Source of the DNA: Mycoemilia scoparia
Lineage: Eukaryota; Kickxellomycota; Kickxellomycetes; Kickxellales; Kickxellaceae
Length of the DNA: 24,173 nucleotides
Direction of reading: 5' to 3'
NCBI GenBank assembly: GCA_027575805.1
Contig: JANBPU010000240.1
Location: 1 to 24,173 of the forward strand
Of the stretch, positions 7,963 through 18,677 are shown one piece after another. How positions within the stretch are numbered: position 1 is the stretch's first letter; each line of letters starts with the position of its first letter. Position numbers and translations under genes: made by a program. The notes beneath the pieces were generated by a model. That model saw nothing but the letters and a program-made list of their open reading frames with translations, searched no databases and was not told where the DNA came from.

Positions 7963-8148
7963 AATATCACCATTACCGTTATTAACCGTGGCTTGAGTTA
8001 TGTCCGACTAATTTAAATTAAAAATAATAACAAACAAAATAAATAAATTTAAACAACAATAATAACAAGAGAAAAAACAAGCAAAAAAACAACGTAGATG
8101 CTAATAATAAAAGAAGCAATAGCAGTTCCACACAAAAAAATTACTAAA

Positions 8149-10501
8149 TTAAAAGTGCTCAGCATGGAAATCAATTCTTGTCTTTTGCGATTTATTCAAC
8201 TGACTATTCCAACGATGAACGATAACACGCAATTCAGTCCTCAATGTTTTAGGACCACAATAGAATATACCCAATTTAGATTTAGGATGCTGTGAGCAAA
8301 TATATCCAACCAGAGACTCAAAGTGAGGACGGCCGATATAAGTCTGGCCACCAATGGTGTTTGCAATTTTGAGTGAACCAAACGCATCGTTTTCGGTAGT
8401 TGTAAGTGTTGGTGCACCACCAGCCTTGCTCCCATTTTTACTGTTACCTTGAGGAATAGGACCAGTAAAGAAGGTGAGAAACTCAACCAAATTACTCAGG
8501 CCTTCTTGTTCTAGAGAAATCAAGAGATCTTTGAACCATTCAAAGGACCTCATCACGGCAGACCCAGATAAAGTATACCTTTTGCATTTTTAGTTTGTCT
8601 GGGGTTTGTCTAAGCTTGTACCGGATACTACGCAAGACGGAGGCAAACGGGGTCACACCGATTCCTGCGCCAATCATGATTGTGACCTTGTAGTTGAATA
8701 TGTTTTCGGCAGGAGCTTCGTAGGATCCATCGACGAAAATCTTTGGGATCACTACATCGGTGAAAGTATCGGAATCATCGTCAAAGGTAGTTGGCTTGAA
8801 ATCAGTCTTGGCTGTCGACAATACAGTGTTTGAGCGCTTGATCCCACCTTCCTCAACCTCGCGGATAGACTTGACAAAGCCTTTGCATCTGCTAAACACG
8901 CCCTTCTTCTTGGCCGATTCTTCAAATCCGCTAAGCCTCGGGACAGTGATCTTGACCGAAGTTTTATAACGACCGCCAGACTCTTCTTCAACATAATCAG
9001 TGCTGGTATACTGTGGATTATAAATAGCATCAGTATCATACATATCATTCAGTGACAATTTTGAAAGCGACTTTGTGATATTGAAATCACATCCCAAAGC
9101 TTTAGCCAGCTCATTCGACCAGGTTCCCACAACCTTGATATGCGTGATCATCTCCTCTTCAGGCGCACTAGTCAAAGTAAAAGGGTGCCATTGAAGAGGT
9201 GCAATAGTTGGGCAATTGATACGGATGTATTGACCGGGACGAGTAGGACGGAACCACCGTTTCTTGATCCTAATTTCATACACATTGGATGGATGTTGAA
9301 TAACAGTGGTGATATTTGTATGGCCAACATACCCACGAACCAACCTATACAGCCTGTCAACAACATAGATTGCCAGCGGAGCAACAAGGAACTTGGGAAA
9401 CTCGCGGCTTTTGCCATGAATAAACAGCAGCACTGTGATAGGAATATGAAGCTGGTGAACATAATAGAAAAGTTCAAAATATCTGCGACGAACGATGATT
9501 ATCGAAGTAACAAACATCGAGATGTAGAACAGCAAAATGACATGGCCGGTCCATCCATAGTATCGGCCCAAAAGGAGACCAGCAATTGTGTATTTTTCTT
9601 CTCCTTCGTGCTTTTCGGGATGCTTGTTTTGATCAACCACATAGCTGATGTAGTTGTAGTAGTAGGCAGCGACATGGCAGATTGTCCAAAAAAGCAAAGT
9701 GTAGGCCGCGACTTTATGGGCATGGACGTTCTTTTCGAAAGTTATGACGCGAGGTAGAATAGAGCGATTAATAAGATATAAGAATGTGGGCGACATGCAG
9801 ATGTAGATGGCTATTAGACATGTCATGATGCCGGCCTGAGTTGCCATACAAAACCCCCAGAGATACTCGGGATAACGGAACAATCGTACCAGTAAAATCA
9901 TTAGGTGTATACCGCCCCAGAGACCAAAGAAGATCGAACGACGAATTGTTATTTCAGAAACATACTTGGAGCCATATGTCCAACCCCTCAGCATTGATGG
10001 AGTATTGAGAGTTGCCGAGGGATTTAGTTCTGATGGATTTATGGCTATATGATGAAGACCACCGATTTCTTGAGGCTTCTTCTGCTGCTGCTGCTGCTGC
10101 TGTTCCCTCTTCTCATCCTCATAGGCTACTTCTTCTATTCCTTTCATACTAGACGATGCTGAGGCTGCAGCAGTTATAGCTTGGTTAGAATGTAGGTTCA
10201 TGGATGGAACAGGTGAAACAGAAGAAGAAAATCCATTATCACCAACAGTTGTCTTGGCTTCTTCTTTGGTTGTCACAAGAGAAGCAGAGCCACCGCCCCC
10301 ACCACCACCAGAAGTAGTTGTTGCTGCTGCTGCATGGTTAAGTCGGCTATAGGATGAGGTTGCAGGAGAGTTTTCGGGTGTAGAAGAAGTTGGAGTTAGT
10401 TGATAATCAGCATTATTGCTGCTTCCATCAACTCCATAATGGTGACCACGAGATGCTGGCAAGTTTTGTTGGCGATCTCGGCTTATATTCCCACCGGCCA
10501 T
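8149..10501 (-). CDS. NADPH oxidase (NOX), broken by an apparent frameshift
   Basis: Membrane enzyme passing electrons from NADPH through FAD and two hemes to oxygen, making superoxide. The first frame (10501-8540) gives 653 residues; the second (8556 down to 8149) supplies the C-terminus. Residues 1-170 are low complexity (Gly, Ala and Gln runs, Q7 at 134-140). The ferric-reductase domain follows, with heme His pairs H262/H276 (14 apart) and H349/H362 (13 apart), exactly NOX spacing. FAD motif HPFTLTS is at 439-445 and NADPH motif GAGIGVTPF at 611-619. Then WVCRDE runs out of frame while SFEWF, the YCGPKTL nucleotide motif and the C-terminal FHAEHF continue in the other frame. About 115 extra residues (472-588) sit between the FAD and NADPH motifs. 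There are no EF-hands. The break may be a real mutation or an assembly error. Confidence 0.85.
10082..10102 (-). repeat. CAG microsatellite coding poly-Q in the NOX N-terminus
   Basis: Seven CTG units on the plus strand, CAG in the gene, encoding residues 134-140. It is flanked by Glu/Lys-rich codons. Likely length-variable. Confidence 0.9.
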
Positions 10502-13087
10502 CTTTCAAGATACACGCTGTTATGCTCAAGAGGAAGGGTATTACACAGGAGGGCTTCTTTCTTTTACAGATTGATCAGATAAAAAACAACGTGGTTTCTC
10601 TTGCACAATTTAATCAGCAACAGGTTTGACGATATGAGACACACACACACTGACCAGAGACCAAATATGTATGTGTGCGTGTGTGGAAGTTAGACTTAGA
10701 GATAGAGGCAGAAGGAAATAGGAACAGTAGTAATAGTAATGGCGGCGGCGGCAGGAATGTGAGCCAATCTGAATATAAAGTGAAACAAGATCCTTGAAGG
10801 GTAGAAGCAAAGTTCTAGGAGTTTTAAACAACTTTTTCTCCCCACATAAATTTTCTGTCAATTTATACCTAAAAGGCAAATGTAGCCATATACATACACA
10901 TTCCCTTGATGTTAGTCTTATCTGATATGATATGCCATGCAGGGCTAAATAAAATGCAACTACCACAAGCAACATAACAATCCCCTTGGGCAAGCCGCAA
11001 AATCCGAGAGACTAGCTCATGATCCTCAGTTACACACACACATAAACATACATATTTTTTGCACAAGTATGCGCTTGAACCATAAAATAATAAGATGGAA
11101 AATTTTGTCTACTAGTTAGTGTACATGCCATAACAGAGATGTGGATCTACGTCTTGGGAGTTAGTCCCTGCCTACAGATGTGTATGTGTATGTGCAGGAT
11201 GTTTAGGCTGTGACATTTTGCATAATACACTATAGTGAAGATGGAGTGTGGATATATGAATTACCAATAACCAACAAAAAGACATATAAAACCCCATGTA
11301 CTACTACAGACAAAATGAGGGATGGGGCGCCACTTTACAAAGATCGGCGTTATCTGATGCAGGGACTACAAAAAGAGTTACAGAAAAATATGGGTCAAAC
11401 TAAGAGGGGGGAGTCGTTAGAGTGATTAGAGAGCAAAAAACCTTGGCCCTCCCTCTTCACTATTTCTATCCAATTATGTCTGAGCTTGACCAGGTTTGTT
11501 ACCACATTCACGCATCCAATAGTTGGCACTGGAGTTTTGCATAAACTGCTATAAAGTGCCCATTGTCTCAAAAAACATTAAAGGTGTAGAGACACATGCA
11601 GAGAGAGAGAAAGAGAGGAATGTTGACCTCGGCTTTTTGCAATGTCACTTACTCATCAGATGCCTTGCTTGGATACCACCACAACCACACGATCTTCCGC
11701 CAATGTTCCTCGTCTTGTGATTGGCCCGGGACAACACACCGCCCGCCCACCAGCTCGCATCCCCTGAACAACACAATTCACGATTATTGTATGACAAAGA
11801 CAAGGGGCTTTTACTTTTACTTTGCTTGGCATTGAAGACGCCGAAGAACAAGCAAGTTTGATAGTAATATCACCTATCACACATCCTTCTCCTCATTATC
11901 CAAATGGCCTACCCCTCCCACCCCATACATACATACTCATGCAGATTGTTTGCTTTGAAATAAGCAGCACATCGTAAATGTCTGTACATACGAAGCTATA
12001 ATGATGGCGATCATTGCTATGCTGTCCAAGGGACTAAACACGGGGTCGAAAAATTGCGTGACCAGGTGAAAAACACGTCCACTTGGATAAGGAAGGCAGC
12101 GAATGAAATGCAATGTAATATCTCTCCGCAACTGACAAGCTCTCCATCAAAAGAGATCAGACTGGTATCCTCGTACATTCCCTGCAAATCAGTCCAGAAG
12201 CTAGCTATACGTTTTAGCTGGAGTCTCAGCGATTATGACTGCCTAGTATCTAGGGAAATATCCTAGTACCGCCCTTACAGAGGAGACTACTCTTATAATT
12301 GCTTGTTGGATATGCAAAAATTCTGCTGTAACTGTTGGCAATAATGATGACCCGTTCTCAGGGACCACTGACTTTACACTCGCTTACTCACTCACATATT
12401 GCGCCGCCTTTGTCACAGACACAGACTCAGACATGTATGTGCGGTTTGCCGGCATCATCAGATAAGACAGCAAACAGCAAAGCGAGAGTCTGGAGGACAC
12501 AAAATTACGACATAATTAATAGAATTTGGAAAATCATTCTCACGTAGACCTGGATTCATGACCAATCGATATCTGCAACAAGCGGATATTCCGGAAATTA
12601 GTACACCCACAAGAAATTTCATGATCCACACATACATGAATATGTACATTGTTATAGAAAATAAAATGCTCACTGATTTTTAATCACCACACACCACACA
12701 GACACAGAGAGAAGGAAAGAGAGAGAGAGAGATTCTCATGGTGATGTGTGGTGGTGAAAAGGATTGCTGGAAACTCGGCTTTATAAAAGTTAACTAAACC
12801 CCGTATTAATATTCAGTAAGCAGATGTTTGTTCTCCCGGAATGGGCTTGAACAAACATTCGTTCGCATAACAAGGGATTCTTTGGCTTTGAGCATATGGA
12901 ATATATTTGTGTAGTGGACAAAAATTGAGCCGTGGTTAACAAAATCCACACGCATCAACTAAAGACAGGAAGAGTGCGACAAGAACATCTTGGGGTTGGG
13001 GCAAGATGGAGTGAATCTTGTCAAACACACAAAAGACCTATAGTTTCTATTCGTTTTAGGCAGTCCGACTTTTCCCGCTATGCCAAC
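10502..13087. other. Gene-poor region upstream of NOX, simple repeats only
   Basis: Contains CA/TG tracts (10639-10650 and 10670-10684), a GGC tract (10741-10752), GA tracts (about 11600-11620, 12704-12732) and CT/CA-rich stretches. The first few hundred bases probably include the NOX promoter and 5' UTR. ORFs of 60-130 codons here run through these tracts and show no domain, signal peptide or codon character I could defend. No tRNA-like B box found. Confidence 0.5.
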
Positions 13088-13213
13088 ATGGGTAGTTATT
13101 TTTGAGGGGCCAAAAGCAGACTTTAAATGACAATGATAATATAGCCTGGCCAGTATGCAAGTTGAAACTGTCCTACTAGTAAAAATTAGCCCTTCAAGAA
13201 TCATTACCGATAT
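13088..13213 (+). mobile_element. MITE-like element, copy D, degraded
   Basis: Starts ATGGGTAGTTATTTTTGAGG and ends with CTACTAGTAAAAATTAGCCC then TTCAAGAATCATTACCGATAT. Terminal repeats and the ACTAGTAAA motif match the family. The middle is diverged. Confidence 0.6.
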
Positions 13214-13760
13214 GCAACACTTTCATTTTAGCTGGCTATATGTGAAAGGGATGGAGGTGCAATATCTTACAGAAATATATTTAACGATATACGAGCATTT
13301 TGGTACTTACATCTCCTTACTGCCTGTATAGTAATCTAATAATGTCTATTGTAAACTTAACTATTCAATGATCCTGCTTCTAACAGATAGCTAGCCAAGA
13401 TCTGTTATTGCATGCTTTAGGGAGTTCACACACTATGTATTATTTGTGTTAAACAATTCAATCCCAGGTATCTGACCTACTTATTTTTGTTTTAGTTTTT
13501 ATTAAGCTTTGTATGGGACTATGTCTTTATTAGGTAGCTTATCTGATACTCTCACCTATGTTTAGATAATCTGATAAAATACAAAAAATGCCTGCTCACC
13601 AAGAACAATTAATTTATTGATAAACCAGGAAATATCATGCAAAATTGTCACGGTGTGATAACTCCATTAAAATTACTAATAATAATAATAATAGTAACTG
13701 TTATCAAAACCATACACGATAATGATTATGAAACTACACTATACGTGAATGCAAAAACTA
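13214..13760. other. Intergenic downstream of the Cys-rich protein gene
   Basis: AT-rich with an AAT microsatellite (about 13677-13693). It would hold the 3' UTR of the minus-strand gene. Nothing else recognised. Confidence 0.5.
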
Positions 13761-14114
13761 TTAATGAGACAAGAACTTGATCACCTCTTGTTGTTGGTCT
13801 TTAGTAACACAGATAATACCGCCAACCAAATGACACTGGCACTTGTAATCTTTATAATCAAACTTCTTTTTATCATGGGTCACCCCACAGGCAAAGAGCT
13901 CTTTATCTTCATCGTTATCGAATTTGCATTTTTGTTTGAAACACGTGTTTTTTCCTGCTTTAGTACATTCGCACTTCTTACATCCATCAAACCATTCTGA
14001 ATAGTTGTCATGCCTGTCGACACACATCTTCCAGGCAAATGAGCTGCCTTTTTCGGCCATTGCGGTTGAAGCCAAGACGAGAGCACTAACAACAGCAAGC
14101 GAAATGAGTTTCAT
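13761..14114 (-). CDS. Secreted Cys-rich protein with pacifastin-like domains
   Basis: 117 residues with a clear signal peptide (1-20, cut after AMA). The mature part has ten Cys. Cys31, 45, 48, 50, 58 and 63 have spacing X13, X2, X1, X7, X4 with a Gly between the fourth and fifth. This closely follows the pacifastin serine-protease inhibitor array (C-X9-12-C-N-X-C-X-C-X2-3-G-X3-6-C-T-X3-C), although the Asn and Thr are replaced (Lys46, Phe59). By analogy the P1 site would be Lys60, suggesting trypsin-like targets (inference). A second array at Cys76, 92, 94 and 102 repeats the same spacing but lacks the second and sixth Cys. A von Willebrand factor C-like fold is the main alternative. Single exon, with TTAAATAA about 45 bp upstream. 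Isolated in a gene-poor region. Confidence 0.75.
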   Translation of the reverse strand: MKLISLAVVSALVLASTAMAEKGSSFAWKMCVDRHDNYSEWFDGCKKCECTKAGKNTCFKQKCKFDNDEDKELFACGVTHDKKKFDYKDYKCQCHLVGGIICVTKDQQQEVIKFLSH

Positions 14115-14155
14115 TGTGATGGAGATTAGATAGGCTGTGACTGTTGGTTAGTGGC

Positions 14156-14163
14156 TTATTTAA
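14156..14163 (-). promoter_or_regulatory. TATA-like box of the Cys-rich protein gene
   Basis: TTAAATAA on the minus strand, 42-50 bp before the ATG at 14114. Confidence 0.35.
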
Positions 14164-15373
14164 GGAAAAGCCGCTAATTACTGAAAGACGATGATGATAT
14201 AAATGTGCTTATGTGCTTAACAAAGAAATTACTGGGCTATTTATATGTCCGCTTAAGGAAACTTTACAGCTCAGGATGATGTTTAAGCGGATGTATGTGT
14301 GTGGACATCCCAGGCCTTGCTGCTTACAGCAACACTGTTCTTGGTCTATTCTCTGCCCCTGGACAAGCCTTACATGTACTTATGTGTCCAAGCTTGCCCA
14401 AATGTGATATCATGCTCAAGCATACACAGATTCTCTTGGCGGATATTATTCCCACTTTGCTATTATTATCATAGTAACAATCATTACTTCAAGCACCTGA
14501 GTCATAGTAAATGGGGTATTATTTTCATCGATGATATTACTATTTTTTCTGAATAATTTTAATTAAAATGTATACTGTGCATTGGCGTATTCATGGCGCA
14601 TCGATGTCAATATAATGTGCCAGATTCTTGACCCCTTTCATGACTCTACTACCAATAATAGAATAGCCATATAGTTAAATTTGCCTTTATACTTATTTGA
14701 AATGGATATAGGTTGCCAAAGTTACATACATGGCTTTGCAACTATTCAAACAAAACAATCCATATTATGAGTATAGAGACTTCTACCCAAAACCAAAGCA
14801 CATGATTTAAAGGTTGCTACTTCCATAATGGCATGTGCTTTAGTTTTTATATTATACGCAGAGTATAAAGCAATGTTTACTTCTAGGAGCAACAATAGAC
14901 AGAGGGCATCTACTACTGTTTAGTCATTTGTCTGATATATGTAATTGACCAGTCAATGCTGAGCGGTTATTCCTATTTTATTTATTAAGATTAATTTAAC
15001 CACTGAAAACTATTACGACCAAAGAATTAGGCTAATTTATCTACACACTTTCTATAGAATACACATCATCCCAGAAGTTGCATATGAAGTCTTCTGGCAA
15101 TCCCTGCGAAGTGGGCGAGAGCGTGTGTGTATATAATAATAATTAACCGCGAGATACCATTTACGCAGTTACATGCGTGGTTTACTTGTGGTAAGCGGAA
15201 AAAAAGTAATCTCTGTTGCCTATTATTTTTCTTTCTATTCACCATTACCAGTACTGCTATATTACTATTCATTTACGTTTTATAATGGGTAATACAATGG
15301 GCTCTTCCAGTTCCTACAACAAAAAGAGAGAAAGACAGAGATGTAATTCCAAGTTCTTAATTTAGTCTTTAAT
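14164..15373. other. Intergenic, nothing recognised
   Basis: AT-rich sequence with only short ORFs without protein-like features. Confidence 0.5.
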
Positions 15374-15452
15374 CACCATTTGGTAGGATTTCACTAGTGA
15401 TCAGGCATTAATTGGGTAGAAATGGCTCTCAGATTTTTGCCCAATCACTAGT
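15374..15452 (+). repeat. Repeat family R, partial copy R2a
   Basis: CATTTGG.A.GATTTCACTAGTGATCA followed by GAAATGG.TCTCAGATTT matches the first half of R1. The start is repeated almost exactly 76 bp further on (15453), so the two form a partial tandem. Confidence 0.6.
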
Positions 15453-15593
15453 CATTTGGTAAGATTTCACTAGTGATTGAGTCTATGGTAAGCAAAAAAG
15501 GGTCCTTAGATTTTGCCCCAATAGTGAGCCAATCCATATGCAACTCCTGGGAACCCACTTTGCCCAAAGCTTTGTGAACTTTGACCATTTGCT
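15453..15593 (+). repeat. Repeat family R, copy R2b
   Basis: Runs from CATTTGGTAAGATTTCAC through GAGCCAATCCATATGCAACT and CTTTGTGAACTTTGACCA. It aligns with R1 along its length and abuts the half MITE that follows. Confidence 0.65.
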
Positions 15594-15608
15594 AATAAAT
15601 GGTGGTTG

Positions 15609-15677
15609 CATATTTGGCTGTGATTACTCTATAAACGTTGACCACGAAAAGGTACCCTTCAAAGATTATAACCCATT
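15609..15677 (-). mobile_element. Half copy of the MITE-like element (copy E)
   Basis: CATATTTGGCTGTGATTACT through ACCCTTCAAAGATTATAACC matches the core and one terminal repeat of copy A. The other end is missing or lost at the junction with R2b. Confidence 0.6.
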
Positions 15678-15930
15678 TTTATGTGGATATCACGAGCAAA
15701 TACTTACTTAGAATATGAGGCTTTTCTGCCCCTCCTTTCACAACCTGTGGTTTTCCTAACACTCATCATGAGAAATATACAATATCACAAATGTTCAATA
15801 AACCTACCAGAGATCACTCGAAAATAACATATTAATTATAGCAACGACTTATTCTTTTCAATTACTAGTATCAACTATTACAACTTGATGTAATTAGTGC
15901 ATTAAAGTGACCAAAATTGGCTTGAAATCG

Positions 15931-16050
15931 AATGTATGGTAGGGAGAAACAGACCTCGTCAGGCTTTGGGCGAACCACAAGCCATTTGATATGCAGCTCC
16001 TGGGGTCCCATTTTAGCCTAAGCCCTTGTTGATTTTGACAATTTTCTACA
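15931..16050 (+). repeat. Repeat family R, copy R3, degraded
   Basis: Contains AAGCCATTTGATATGCAGCT then CCTGGGG and GCCTAAGCCCTTGTTGATTT, collinear with R1 and R2b. Confidence 0.55.
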
Positions 16051-18477
16051 ATTCAAGTTTTAATCCAGAACTTCCATACCCACACGCTTGCTCATCTGAC
16101 AGGGATCATTGTCCTACACTATTACTTTCTGGCTTTCTCTCACTCGCTCACTCTCCCCAAACCCTTGGGACATGTGGAAATAAACAATAAACCATTGAAA
16201 AGAAACTCCAAGTAAACCAAAAAAAAGTCCCGAAAAAAGCTTGGCAAATTGATTTGCAAAAACCAGAAATACGCCTGCATATTCGTGGCTCATTTTTTTC
16301 TGTACTAGAAAAATAATATCCGTGTCACACTTATTGGTTCTATTGCCTCATTTCAATTCTTACCAAAATAACTACTATTAACATTGATTTTGCTACTATT
16401 ATTGCTTATATTACTGCTATTATTCTCATGTTTAAACATCAATACCATGGTTGGTGAATAATTATGGAATAGAGCAATGTATGTGTGTTAGGATAATGGT
16501 AGTAGATTAGGGTTCTTGCCTATGCAACCTTATACATATATATGAAAAAGTAACCAATAGCTTTACATAACTACTCTTAGGTTGACTATTAAATATCGTA
16601 ATACTACGCATGTTCGCCTGTTTAAAACCACATATCTTGCTGCCTATCAAAAACAAGGAAAGAAGGCCAACCTATATAATGTCTTGCTCTCAAATAGTGC
16701 AGATCATTATGGCTTTATTGCACAACACGACAGACAAAAAGGGTCCCTAAAAATGTTATCAAAAAAATTAAAGTATACACAAATATAATACAATCACAGA
16801 TATTAGTACAAGGAACATTGCTATGTATATCATAATATTATTGGCACTGGCACCAATATTCACCAAAAGCCTTGAGTCAATTGGTACCCAAGAATATTAT
16901 ATAACGATATACCCACCGCTGCACATATCACACAAATGGACTTTGTAAAGTAAAGCAGGCTTACCGCTGACTGAGAGCTGCTAATATTAGATGATCTGCT
17001 TTAAAGTCTAGCTAGGATCGAAGATGATGTTTGGCCACTCTTTCCTAATATAAACCCATAATTATAGCCATGTCCTATACAACAAATATATTGGTATTAT
17101 AATGTATAGGATAATTTAGTATAATGATAGTATATAGATCTATATACCTTTTGTGTTAGATATAAAACAACAAGAGCCAAAGGAGAGAGGAGGGTTAGAC
17201 AATAGACAGAGAGAGCGTGACAATTTTCTGCAAGCTACAAAAATACAAGACTATTTATAGCTTTTAAAATAGATCCATGTATATTGTTTTACATAGTAAG
17301 ACTTGTATTAGAGATGTTCATTGACTTTATTCTTGAAGTATAGGCACTACAGTTGAAGCAAGACAAGTGGTATGGTTGAAATACTACATTGTTTTTTAAA
17401 CTATTACGCTGGGGCCCACCCACAGCCAATGTGCGGCCGATCAGTTGCGAAACTTGGCTTTATATGCAAATTCATCGTTAAGCCTTTCATATTTACATAT
17501 TTGCTGCGATCAATGTGATACTCGTTATTATACATGTTTCAAGAGAACAGACAGAACAAGTAGTTAGTTTATCAATGACTCATGAATGCAGCATAGGTGG
17601 CTGAACTAATCTTTAATATTAGCTATTAGTAATACGAATGGTAAGATTTTTAAGGCTTAGTAACATTTTTAGCAGCAAACATTACCCTCCCTCGTCATTA
17701 ATACAGAATATTCTGATTGTCTATCTACTTTTGTCAGACCCAAGCACAACACTAATAAAGGCATCTCCAAGAGGAAAACAGAGCACAAATGAATTTACGG
17801 CTCAATTTCACACAATAGAAATGGCTCTAGTTTATTTTCCGTAGACTCAAGCATCAAACACCAAGATGTTGAAATAACAATGCCATGAAGAGCCCCTCGA
17901 ATTGTCTCTAAGGCCCTTGTCGAGATTTATAAAGGTCGGCTGGTTAAATTAGAGGAGAGGCCCATAGAACTGTCTCTATGCGTAGACAGCAGAAACCCCT
18001 TTCCCACTACTAACAGAGATATACTGTTATTCAATGGGAAAACTAACGAGTACTGTGCAAATATACATACACTCTCACTCAAAACTTGGCTTCGTATTGA
18101 ACATTTCTAGCAGCCATAACTAGAAACTCTTCTGACATTACATCACACACACTCTCTCCCTCATATTTTTTCCAACCATTATTTCTATATTCCAGACAAG
18201 TTTGTTTTTGTCTATAATTTTACTTTTTAGTTATCTCTCTCCATCTCCATTTTTGTTATCCCAACATCTTTTTGTTATTTGACAATATATTCATACACAA
18301 GTTAATAGCCATCATACCTTTTTATCTGGGTACACAATAAGCCAATACTCGCAACACAAGCAGCTGAGAACAGAGCTAAACGCATTTATAGAATTGCCTC
18401 TATAAATTTCCCAGCTCAGTTGAACTCAGTCCAAGCTAAACTAACAACCAAGTGCTGTGCATACAGCGTAAAGCAGT
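16051..18477. other. Intergenic upstream of the kelch gene
   Basis: About 2.4 kb with no supported gene. It contains imperfect CTATTA repeats (about 16370-16430), a GA tract (about 17180-17220), CT/CA-rich stretches (18060-18260) and a perfect 9-bp hairpin (18384-18407). ORFs of about 68 codons at 16582 and 17638 have no supporting features. Confidence 0.5.
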
Positions 18478-18485
18478 TATATAAA
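18478..18485 (+). promoter_or_regulatory. TATA box of the kelch gene
   Basis: Perfect TATATAAA, 193-200 bp before the ATG at 18678. A second match, TATAAAA at 18530-18536, lies closer. The choice between them decides whether the short upstream ORF at 18563 is in the transcript. Confidence 0.5.
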
Positions 18486-18677
18486 GAATAGAAGATAAGG
18501 GGTTACACACAGATACTCACATACGCACATATAAAACATCTTGGACTTTTCTTTGCGTCGTTGTGACTTTTGCCTTACTTCTTAAGCCTCGCGCATATAT
18601 ACTACCCATACATACAGAGCGACAAGGTGAGGGAGGCGCAAAGCTCTTAGCTCGGATATCCTCATACACATATTCAA

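Larger units (their letters stand above)
6976..8148. other. Intergenic, AT-rich, with two MITE copies
   Basis: Lies between the start of the 361-residue gene and the 3' end of the NADPH oxidase, both on the minus strand. It holds MITE copies B and C. No other ORF or RNA gene is supported. Around 8000-8100 it is A-rich and repetitive. Confidence 0.55.

Noticed and set aside
10610..10993. 127-codon minus-strand ORF with a hydrophobic start
   Set aside because: Its C-terminal half is translated from CA/TG and other simple tracts in the NOX upstream region, with no domain or homology cue.
16582..17844. Two ORFs of about 68 codons in the gene-poor region
   Set aside because: Length expected by chance in AT-rich DNA; no signal peptide, motif or promoter context.
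17885..17990. Two similar short stretches (GAATTGTCTCTAAGGCCC and GAACTGTCTCTATG)
   Set aside because: The match is short and imperfect and has no boundary or third copy to support a repeat call.
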